Source: Echeneis naucrates (lineage: Eukaryota; Chordata; Actinopteri; Carangiformes; Echeneidae). Taken from it: 64,000 nt of DNA. Shown piece by piece: positions 48,515 to 58,142 of the stretch (position 1 is its first letter; the number at the start of each line of letters is the position of its first letter). Where the stretch lies: assembly GCF_900963305.1 (NCBI RefSeq), contig NC_042531.1:1797872-1861871 (forward strand). Reading direction: 5' to 3'. The notes under the pieces are model-generated. The model saw nothing but the letters and a program-made list of their open reading frames with translations. It did not search any database and was not told where the DNA came from. Position numbers and translations under genes: made by a program.

Positions 48515-50034
48515 CATGCCATAGAAGCCTACTGAGCAGCCGGGGTGCTAAAGGGTTATTATCTAAACCATACTGCTGCGGCTGAAACGCATGTACTGTA
48601 CATGAGGTATTGTTGTCCGACATAAAGACAAGAGAAGCTTCTGACTGTGATATCGCAGCCATCTCTTTCCACCCACAGCGGACAGTTATACATGTTTTAT
48701 TAAACATCTAGTTTATATGGAAAAAAAAGTCCAATAAGCAAACTGGACACACACAGTAGGAATAAAAAAAGACATTTTTTTAATTCCTTTTCTTTTAATG
48801 TGAGCTTCTTTCTGCAGGGACGAAGATAAGAGTGAAAATGTATGAACATATTTATTAACATAACATTAACTGTTTCTTTATTCATGTTTTAACACTCTTT
48901 TAACTCTCTTTGGCAGAAAGTGAAAATCATTAAGGACGTTTCATATTAATTATCAATGGTTGACCTTTTTGGAATAACGTAATGGCCAGGATGGTTTTTA
49001 TACCGACAGCTTTACTCCCATCAGATTCATGATGTACAATTCCTCTTTTAATCTTCTTTGAAATGTTGAAAATGGAAAGTTTTATGACATTTGGCTGTAT
49101 CTTCCCCTGTTGGCTGGAAATGAATCATATAAAACTGACAGAATTAAAATATTCCTCCTACTGAGTCTACCTCTGCTTTGTGAATTCATCTTCACACAAC
49201 ATCCATCTCCTCTTTGTCGATGTTGCTGTAATCATTTTTCACATGCAGGATAAAATCCAGATTCCACGTTCTGTATAAACACTGACTGAGCTGAACAGAT
49301 CTGATTAATGAGGACAAATTTCTTCGTTTTAGGACTTTTTGCAGTTTTCTGTCAGTAACAATCACTGAAGTCCACATTTTACAGACTTTTAAATGTTTTA
49401 ACAAACAAAGTAAAAAGCATCAGAAAACATTTACATCTCAGTTTTTATGGATGTTAATAACAAAGGTATGTAGTTTATTCCATGGCTGTTCATATTGTGT
49501 TACACTGTTAATCTCCTGATTTTACTAGGTGGTTTTAATACATAAAAATGTAAATATTATTTTACATATAACGAAAAAAACTGCTTGTTCATATTTAATC
49601 TCCACTGTAAAATGTCTGCATGATGATTTCTGTGGTCCTTTTTAAATAGAACTTTTGCTAATGTTTTTATTTTGTGTAGTAAATATCTTTTTGTTAGCTG
49701 TTTCTGTTTATTGATGTTTATACATTTATTCTTCTATTTATTGGAAACTGTGTTTCTAATAGTTTTAATTATTATAAAAGTGCCGTTGTTAGCATTATTG
49801 CTGACAGAATGTGTTATTTGTACGAGAATTTACATGCTTTAATATGAATTGGTGTCTTAGTTTGTCTTTATTTTTTTAACGCAGTTATCAGTGATGTTGT
49901 ACGTTGTGTATGTTTCAGTATTTCCTGGCAGACCTCGCTGTGTAGAAGCTTCAGGTTCAAACAGACGCCAGCAGACCAAACTGAAATGTTTGAATCATTT
50001 ATTGACCGTTATTGATGAACATTTTGCCGTTTTT
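48515..50034. other. Intergenic, Cg13 to Cg14
   Basis: AT-rich; no coding exon or recognised element was seen. Confidence 0.5.
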
Positions 50035-50773
50035 CTAACAGGAGTCCATGATGCGCCTGATCGAGCCGATCCTCATGTCCATGGGGCCCATTCCCAGGTC
50101 CCTCATGCTGCGGTACTCTCCGGGCCTCAGGTACATCATCCTGCCTCTGTAGTGGGGCTGCTCGTACATCAGCCAGTGTCCGTCCATCACGTTGGCGGAC
50201 TGGCAGTCGGACATGCGGTAACGGTCCATGATGTTGTCGCAGTCGTCCATCAGCTCGTACATCTGACCACCAAAGTTCTCCCTCTCGTAGATCTTCATCC
50301 TGAACGGACCTCTGTGCTGTAAGGTGAGCAGACAGAAAACCACTGAACATTTCACAAATAAAACTCAGGCCTCTCTCTTCGTGTCTTTGACCCGAGACGG
50401 GCTCTGATCCGGACTCGTACCATGGGGATCATGCGGCAGGAGCGGATGCAGTCGCTCATGCTCATCCCCATCAGGCGCTGGTTGTCGGGGTACTCCCCCC
50501 GCCTCACCAGCATCTGGTGGCCCATGAAGTTGGGCCGTTCGTAGACCATGAAGCAGCCGCTCTCCACCCTGCAGGAGTTGCAGCGGCTCAGGTAGGAGGT
50601 CAGCTCAGCGCAGTCGCTGCTGGTCTCGTAGGAGCGACCCTGGAAGTTCCTGTCCTCGTAGAAGATGATCTGCAAAACGAATAAAGTGCATTTAAAAAGA
50701 ATTCCCTCTGAAATTTGAAATGTGTGACTCAAACTATGCCACCACATAAAAAATGGTCTCTCACTCGGCCCAT
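50035..50773 (-). CDS. Gamma-M crystallin Cg14
   Basis: Lens crystallin, 179 aa. Exons 50765-50773 (MGR, last codon CGA before GTGAGA), 50421-50669 and 50035-50316. Both large exons are longer than usual (249 and 282 nt): two extra residues in [15 protein letters not shown] and two in [18 protein letters not shown]. First domain [13 protein letters not shown] departs from the HQYFMRRG consensus. [12 protein letters not shown] has Ala where most genes have Cys, a feature shared only with Cg15. Ends RRIMDSC. One Trp. Confidence 0.95.
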
Positions 50774-50830
50774 TTTGGTGGTTTGATGCTGCCCCTGATT
50801 GCACTGGTACTTTGCCCGGCCAAAGGCTCA

Positions 50831-50897
50831 CTTTTATACCCATCACGATAGCTCAATGATCTATGGAGCCTTTGTTTTGAACGTCTTACTCAGCAGC
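50831..50897 (-). promoter_or_regulatory. Cg14 promoter
   Basis: On the minus strand: TATAAAAG (50831-50838), AACAAAG (50870-50876) and TGCTGAGTAA (from about 50887). Confidence 0.65.
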
Positions 50898-50899
50898 GT

Positions 50900-52388
50900 A
50901 GCGTACAGGGCTATAATGTTTGTTAAATCACTCTGTAAATGGTTATTATTCCAGACTGCATGGATCTGGGGCAGTGCCAACTGCAGCGGCCCTCCTGGGG
51001 GGGGGACAGGTGGGCGAATCAGCTGGGACTCTTTGTGCTGTCGGTGCTGGGTCTTTGTCATATTCACAGGTTAATCATCGCATCCACATCTTTGTCTTCC
51101 CATTGACTTCATGCCTGAAGAGAGTTCACTGACAGCAGGAATAAAAATGTATCAATGAATGAGTATCAAAACACAACTTTGAGGCAGTTTTGACAAATTA
51201 GGATTTCACACACAAAACACATTTAAATTCAAAATCTTTATTGATTAAACAAATTAAATGTCGACATTAACGCAAACGTCAGAAATGAAGTCAGGTTTAC
51301 AACGGACCGCTTTCTCCTTTGTTGCACTTTTTGTGTGGCACATTTTAAAGCTTACTTTCTTTTAAATATGTTGTGTTCATCACTCTTTGGACTTTTTGCA
51401 TGGTGATATTTCTACTTAAAGGAGCTAGCTGTAGATTTGGCTAAAGCTAACCTGCACAGCTGTTTAAAAGTCAAGAGGTTTAGAAACAATATGGCCACTT
51501 CGTCGGGGTCACACTGGACGGTGCACCGACTCCGGATGAAGCTAACTGGTTAGCACGCTAACTTCCGGAGAAGGAAGGAAGCGACAGAAACAGAACGGTT
51601 CTCAGTGAGCTGAGGAACAAAGTGTGATGACAAACTGAAACACAAATCTGTCGTAAAACATTTCTCAGGATGAATTTGTGTCTGTTTGTTTCTCAGGAAT
51701 GTTACATATTGGTGGGAAAAGTCAGTAAAAGAACGGGTGCAAAAGAAATAAGTCATGAAAAGTGAAGTTTTATTCATGTTTATCACACACTACATGCTAT
51801 TTACAACAACATGACAACGACAATGAACACAGTAAAGAGAGAATCAATACACACATAATGCTGAATGTTGTACAAAAGCATTTGAAGTATACACAGTCAG
51901 AACCGAGTGTCCAGACGTTTAGATCAGATCTGGATCATTTTACACAAACTGTGTCTGATTCAGTGAAAATCAGATGTGCTTGATTCGTTTCCATTTTGTT
52001 TGGTGAACTGTGTGCAAGCTGATAAATAAAAGTCTTCAAGCAGTTTGTGTGTCTGCGTCTCACATGTATTTCACGGATTGTTTTAATGTGTGTTGGTGAT
52101 TTTTTGAGGGGATTAAAAACGAGTCCAGCTGATGCTTTTACATGACATAAAATGGTTGAATGTTAAATTTACTGTACGAATGTTGTCGAGTAGGAATATA
52201 ACGCAGTTTCACAGAATGTGTCCTTCAGTTATTAATATCTGCTGCCTCAGAGTCCTGGATCGATGCGATGTGATGTAAAGACTGTCACATTCCCCCCCAA
52301 AAACCAATCTCCTGTGTGATATAAGACGCGGCGACAACGTTTGATTTGTGTTTCATTTTATTCAAAAGCACATTTCTCTGCTGCTGCT
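50900..52388. other. Intergenic, Cg14 to Cg15
   Basis: AT-rich with a GCTAACTGGTTAGCACGCTAAC copy at about 51540. No gene. Confidence 0.5.
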
Positions 52389-53145
52389 TCAGCAGGAATC
52401 CATTATACGCCTGATGGAGCTGAGCCTCATGCTGCCGAATCCCAGGTCCCTCATGCTGCGGTACTCTCCGGGCCTCAGGTACATCATCCTGCCTCTGTAG
52501 TGGGGCTGCTCGTACATCAGCCAGTGTCCGTCCATCACGTTGGCGGACTGGCAGTCGGACATGCGGTAACGGTCCATGATGTTGTCGCAGTCGTCCATCA
52601 GCTCTTGGCTCTGGCCCTGGAAGTTCTCCCTCTCGTAGATCCTCATCCTGTAGGATCCTCGGTGCTGTGGGCGGAGCAGCATCAGTTATTAGCTTTTTAA
52701 AAAGCACATTGTAGGAAAAATAAAATTATCTTTGTGACCTCTGACGTGTTTCTCAGCTTTGACCTTTTTAACGTCTCTGCCCACCTGAGGAATCAAACGG
52801 CAGGATCTGATGGAGTCGCTCATGCCAAAAGACATGTAGTCCGGGTACTCTCCTCTCCGGAGGAAGTACTGCTGGCCCAGGAAGTTGGGCCGCTCGTAGA
52901 CCATGAAGCAGCCGCTCTCCACCCGGCAGGAAGTACACCTGCTCAGGTAGGAGGACATGTCGGAGCAGTCGCTCATGCACTCATAGGAGCGACCCTGGAA
53001 GTTCCTGTCCTCGTAGAAGATGATCTGAAAGAAAGGAAAAACAAAAACGACAACAACACCAAAAAAAAAAAAAAAGGATTCAGATTCGAGCCATTTCAAT
53101 CATTTTTCACATTGCCTGCCTCTGCTCTCTACATACCTTGCCCAT
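52389..53145 (-). CDS. Gamma-M crystallin Cg15
   Basis: Lens crystallin, 174 aa. Exons 53137-53145 (MGK), 52785-53024 and 52389-52664. Exon 2 is one codon short ([16 protein letters not shown]) and ends RLIPQ like Cg4 rather than RMIPM. Second domain starts [20 protein letters not shown], has [12 protein letters not shown] as in Cg14, and ends [10 protein letters not shown]. Its exon 2 5' end and the adjoining intron bases match Cg12. It is the outermost gene of the minus-strand block. Confidence 0.95.
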
Positions 53146-53200
53146 GTCTGATGATCTGTGTTGGTGGGAATCTGTCCAACAACCTGCGGCTGCCAGGCGG

Positions 53201-53269
53201 CTTTTATACTTTATAGGCGCTCTAACAGGGTTTTGTTATTCAAATTATCTGGAAGCTGATGAATAAGCA
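53201..53269 (-). promoter_or_regulatory. Cg15 promoter
   Basis: On the minus strand: TATAAAAG (53201-53208), TTTGAATAACAA (53233-53244) and TGCTTATTCATCAGC (53255-53269). The two upstream boxes are those of Cg6, not those of Cg7-Cg14. Confidence 0.7.
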
Positions 53270-53921
53270 GCTCTGCGATCGCTGTTAATTTCATTTGTGC
53301 CATCGCGGTCTGGAACAAAACGGGAGGGGAAATGGTTGGAAGACACAAGGTGGGGAGGGAAGAGGGATAAGGACAATCTGAGTGTGACCCCTGTTAATTC
53401 CATCTTTATCTGACTTTGTTTGGAAACAGGTGAATTTGAGTCGTTCCTCATTTCTGATTGTGATGCTGTGAGAAGGACTAAAGCCTGTTTGAAGATTCAC
53501 TGATCCCTAATTTAAATGAAGTGTTGTGTATGTCGGAGAAAAACACTTTAATCCTGACACAACTTTTTTGTTTGTTTGGGTTGTTTTAAACTTTGAGATG
53601 AAAACTGAAAGTGAGAGAATTAGTTCTGTCCATTTTTTAGAGATCCCACATAACAATAATAACTTCATTCATATGGCAGCAAAGATCTTCATGAGAGCTT
53701 TGAGTCTGAGGCTGCAGTCGGGTTTGTCTGAGAAGGTCTGGATTCACCTGCACGAACAAGACAGATGAAGTGAATACGAAAGGATTGAAGAATGAAATAT
53801 TAATTACTAATAAATAATCTTCTCAAAGGGCAGAGATCAGTGAAAGCAACACAAACAAATTAATGATCTTAATCTTTCAGAAGTTTGACATCTCACTGTG
53901 GCTCCTTCTCAGAAACCATTT
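53270..53921. other. Intergenic, Cg15 to relic
   Basis: AT-rich; no coding exon or recognised element. The 5' ends of Cg15 and the relic face away from each other here. Confidence 0.5.
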
Positions 53922-54080
53922 TGCTGATAATCAAAAGATTCTGCATCTCGATATAAACCACAACACTGCTGCAGCTGCGACGTCAGTCACAACGGGGAAG
54001 GTAAGGAGGGCACGCTTGGTCTGGAGGTGTCCAAGACCTCCTCAGTCCAGATAGTTTTCTACGAGGCCCGAGCTACGACC
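53922..54080 (+). pseudogene. Gamma-crystallin relic (promoter, exon 1 and exon 2 start)
   Basis: Remains of a crystallin gene on the plus strand. A TGCTGA box (53922-53927) and TATAAAC (53952-53958) precede ACGGGGAAG (53992-54000), which corresponds to exon 1 ATGGGGAAG with the start codon changed to ACG. It is followed by an intact donor GTAAGG, a 50-nt intron, acceptor CCAG, and exon 2 start ATAGTTTTCTACGAG (54051-54065, encoding IVFYE). The sequence then reads GCCCGAGCTACGA, consistent with a deletion of roughly 18 nt relative to paralogues, after which similarity stops. No exon 3 was found downstream. The intron is shorter than in any intact gene here. Confidence 0.75.
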
Positions 54081-55348
54081 CTCCAAATACCACCAGTATG
54101 TCCAAAGCGGGGGGGGTCCTGCTTTTTACCTCATAACAGCCACCAAAGCCATCATTTACAACTCATTGTCTTGTTCCCATAAGTATAATGATAATAATGT
54201 CGCTGCACTGGCCTCATTCAGCCGCTCTGATCTACTCCCTACACCGAGTTCATGACATGAGGTTAAAATGGAATCACCGAAATGAAACAGAATGATGTAG
54301 TGAGCATGTTGTATTAAAAAAAAACGTTTTGTGGGTTAATTTCCTGCAGGAGAGTTCCCAGCTTCTGTCAAATACCACAAAGTGCACCAACCAAGCAGTA
54401 ATCAGTCAAAGGCCAACAGACAAAAAGGAGAGATAAAGGGCTCATGATTTGGCAGCAGGGCGTTTTGTGTTCGTGCCCGTGCACATCAATTATTGAAGGA
54501 AACTCGGAAAACGGCCAAGAAACCCATTTTGTAGATGTGATCGCCAACTAAATGAGGAATTAAAGAGAAGGTCAAACGATTCAGACGCTGAACGCTGACG
54601 GGATTTCACCCACTGTAATTCTCTAAGACGGCATGTTTGTCCTCCACGACCGGCCCAGACTTCTACAGCGGCAGCCATCTTGGACTACATCGAAGAGTCA
54701 TCAGGTTCTGGAGCTGGTTCCAGAGAACCCTCTGGAAGGGTCAACACCAAATTGGACCCTGTCGGGCCTGAACATGTGTCCTTCTCTCTCTCGACTCTCA
54801 TGAATAAAATCACTTCCTGCTCAGAACAGTCATCTGTTTGCTCGCTAACAAAGCGGCCAGACACCTCAGAAGCTCTGAGTCCGTTCTGCTGACGTTCTCC
54901 AACGTGGAGAACATCTCCACGCACAGCTGGTCGGATCACATCGTAAGAAACGACCATAAACTGTCTTGTGAATCATTGCTTATTAAAAGCATAAAGAATG
55001 TGATTCATTCTGTACATAAAGACCAAAGGTTCATTTTTCTAAAATAATAAAACTGGATTAGTGTGTTCATCAGTCACACATAGCTGAAAGTCTTCGATTC
55101 ATTCTTCTCCAACTTTTTGGTTTCATCTTGTCCAGAGACACGTCACAGTTGATGTGAACTGACCAGACGAAGGACAGCTCAGATCCGTTCAGACGGAGGT
55201 TTCGATACTTGGCACTGCCAAACAACTATTGTGTGTGGAAGGTCAATTCAGTGAGTTAGAACAAAGGGCAGAATCTAGATGACTTTGAACTGTAATAACG
55301 GTTATGTTCACCGCTAACCACGGGAGTGTCCGTATTGTTTCTGCCGCC
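54081..55348. other. Intergenic, relic to Cg16
   Basis: Only short unrelated open frames. No gene recognised. Confidence 0.5.
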
Positions 55349-55355
55349 TATAAAG
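55349..55355 (+). promoter_or_regulatory. TATA box of Cg16
   Basis: TATAAAG, 37 bp before the ATG. GTATTGTTT immediately upstream may act as a Sox-like site. Confidence 0.65.
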
Positions 55356-55391
55356 AGAACAGCTCAGAGGTGAAGCATTTTGGCCTCCATC

Positions 55392-56082
55392 ATGGAGAAG
55401 GTGGGAATCACCTCGGGGAGAATGTGAGCCTGTTGATTCATCTGTACATTTCTAATCCTGTCTCTTTCCAGATTGTGTTTTTCGAGGACCTGGACTTCCA
55501 GGGAAAGTCCTACGACTGCAAAGGGGACTTGGCCGACCTGCACGGCTACATCCGGAGATGCAACTCGGTCAAGGTGGAAGGCGGCTGGTGGGTTCTGTAC
55601 GAGCGCAACAACTTCACGGGCTACCAGTACGTGATCGGGCCGGGGGAGTACAACGAGTACCGCCGCTGGATGGGCTTCAATGACTGCGTCCGCTCCTGCA
55701 GGATCATCAAAAACGTAAGTCGCCGCACACAAAAGTAAACCCGCCGTCAGAATCCAGCGTCCTTCACGCAGGCCTTTGTCTGTGCCGGTTTCAGGCCAAA
55801 GGGCCGCACAAGCTGAAGCTGTTCGACCGGCCCAACTTCGACGGGCGGTCTCTGGAGCTGACTGAGAACATGAAGTCTCTCCAGGAGAAGTGGCCGAGGC
55901 CGGAAGTCCAGTCCTGCAAGGTCCTCGAGGGCTGCTGGGTCTTCTTCGAGCATCCCAACTTCTCCGGTCGCCAGTACCTGGTGGAGAAGGGCGAGTACCG
56001 CCATCACCTGGAGTGGGGGGCCGCGAAGGCCATCGTGGGCTCCGTCAGAGTCATCGCGGAGGAATTAAAGCCAACAAGTTAA
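55392..56082 (+). CDS. Gamma crystallin Cg16 (gamma-S/MX-like)
   Basis: Lens crystallin, 179 aa. Exons 55392-55400 (MEK, donor GTGGGA), 55472-55714 and 55795-56082. Exon 3 is 288 nt with a C-terminal extension EELKPTS. First domain VKVEGGWWVLYERNNFTGYQ and YRRWMGFNDCVRSC; second SCKVLEGCWVFFEHPNFSG and LEWGAAKAIVGSVRVI. SCKVLEG and WGAA match human CRYGS, and Trp is abundant (six). Met is rare. It is the most divergent member here, with Glu in the leader instead of Gly. Polyadenylation signal at 56097-56102. An orthologue of fish crygs or crygmx genes is possible; I cannot decide which. Confidence 0.93.
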
Positions 56083-56102
56083 AGTCAAATATTACAAATA
56101 AA

Positions 56103-57056
56103 AAATGTCTTTGAATCTGAGGCTGGTCTGTGTCTGTGTGTCTCCTTTCACCGGAACACCAAAGATCGATAATGAGGGGCAAATAATAAAATTAGATTTT
56201 AACTCATAACATCAGAAAGAAAATATTCCTTCCAGTTTTGTTCTGAAACAGCTGTGATTGTTCTGCAGCTGAGCTCTGCTGATTTAAACTGATGGGATTC
56301 TCTAATATTTTAATGTCACACTAATAGCTGAGCAGCAGGGCTCACTGATCACAGTGACAGCCAGACGCCATTCACGCCATAATTTGGCCGCCGCGCTATA
56401 AACAACCTGAGCCCAGTAAATAGTTGGCACCGCATTTCCAGGAACACAGGAAGAATGTCTCTGCAGTAAATACCTGCAGCCCCGGACAGATTTACAACTG
56501 AAGACAAACTGTGAAACAGCAAGTTCTGCTCTGAGGGGGAATCATTTATAAGGAACAGCATCAGGCCTGTTGTGTTATATCTGCTGACGTGGGAATATAA
56601 CATCTCACCTGCAACACTTGAATGAGATTTAAATTTATTTTTAATGAGAACTGTAGCCAACCCTCGATTCGTGCGTCGACTGAAGGTTTAAAAAGTCCGA
56701 ATCTGGTACGAAAGTGACAGAAATGAGCATTAAATCCTCATCGGTGGTTGAAAAAGGCCGAGCCCTCCTTCCTCCAGGCCTCTCCGAGGTCAGCTGACGG
56801 AGGGCGGTGCACACCTGTCCCCGGTAAAGTCCACGCCGCCGCGGGCCACGTGGCCACACGCCAACTTCGCCGCAGCTTCGGCGACCAGTTGCAGAGGAGA
56901 CAGTTTAATTTGATCAATAAATAGTTTCTGGAATCAGGATCAAAAGGTCAGTGAGCATTTTTAAAACAATTGCAGCATCAGCCATTGTGCAGATATAAAT
57001 GCTGAGGTAATTAAAAGAACAATGACGTCCGCTGGCAGCACGTTTCGAACGCAGGA
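56103..57056. other. Intergenic, Cg16 to Cg17
   Basis: No coding exon or recognised element. Confidence 0.5.
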
Positions 57057-57065
57057 TATATAAAT
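57057..57065 (+). promoter_or_regulatory. TATA box of Cg17
   Basis: TATATAAAT, 58 bp before the ATG. Confidence 0.65.
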
Positions 57066-57122
57066 CTGGGCCGCGATGTGGGCTAAACAAACGGTTATCA
57101 AACTTTGGTGTGAGGCCCAAAC

Positions 57123-58109
57123 ATGGACCGCATCGGGAAGGTAGGTGGAGCAATTGTTGGCCTTTTGAGAGAAAAAGGTCAGAAGTCTGCTCTCCACGGT
57201 TTAAACATCTCTCCGTTCTCCACAGATCGTTTTTTTCGAAGACAGAAACTTCCAAGGTCGCTACTATGAGTGCAGCAGCGACTGTCCCGAGCTCAACACA
57301 CACTTCAGCCGCTGCAACTCCATCCGGGTGGAGAGCGGCTCCTGGGTCCTGTTCGAGAGGCCCAACTACCTGGGCTACCAGTACGTCCTGACCCGGGGCG
57401 AGTACCCGGACTACCAGCGCTGGATGGGCTACAACGACAGCATCCGCTCCTGCCGGCTCATAAGAAACGTGAGTTTGTGTTTCTCCTTATTAAATTAAAT
57501 AACCTGAAGTAAGCCGTTCATTTCAGCCTTTTATCATTCAAAGCTACATTAAACATAAATGCCAGATTCTGTGAGCTGTCTGACTTCAGGTTAAAAACCA
57601 AACTAACATGGAGGCCGGATCCGGACCCTTGGGGACTAAGATTGAAGAATCTAATGTCTTGGAGACAGCGAAATATATAAAAGTTTAAATGTAAATGAGA
57701 TTTTCTTCATGTGCTGTGATTTTTCTGTATACTTAAAAAACGTCTTTATTCTGAAGAGGACAAGGTCATGAAGAGAAGATCAGTTGGTATCTGTCAGACC
57801 AGACTGACTGCCCCCCCTCCTCTCTTTGTGTCTCAGACCTCCAACGTCTTTAAGATTCGTATCTACGAGCGTCCTGACTTCGGCGGTCAGATGCTGGAGT
57901 GCAGCGACGACATGATCAACCTGCCGGACCGCTGGCGCCTGCGGGAGGTCCACTCGGCCCAGGTCCAGGACGGCGCCTGGGTCTTCTACGAGCTCCCCAA
58001 CTACCGAGGGCGCCAGTACCTGCTGGAGAGAGGCGAGTACCGCCGCTTCAACGAGTGGGCCGCCATGAACCCCAACGTGGGCTCCTTCCGCCGCGTTCAC
58101 GACTTTTAG
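57123..58109 (+). CDS. Gamma crystallin Cg17 (gamma-S/MX-like)
   Basis: Lens crystallin, 177 aa. Exons 57123-57140 (MDRIGK), 57226-57468 and 57837-58109. First domain [20 protein letters not shown] and [20 protein letters not shown]; second [40 protein letters not shown], ending SFRRVHDF. Five Trp, few Met, only one Cys in the second domain. [13 protein letters not shown] matches human CRYGS. An 83-bp segment (57373-57455) is shared with Cg1 at 19441-19523 with one mismatch. Polyadenylation signal at 58137-58142. It is the right-hand end of the cluster. Confidence 0.94.
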
Positions 58110-58142
58110 GAGCGGCGCCGCCTCAGTTCATCGTTTAATAAA

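Noticed and set aside
29856-53145. Regular array of similar units resembling a repeat array
   Set aside because: Units are kilobase-scale genes with introns and promoters, not a CRISPR or satellite array.
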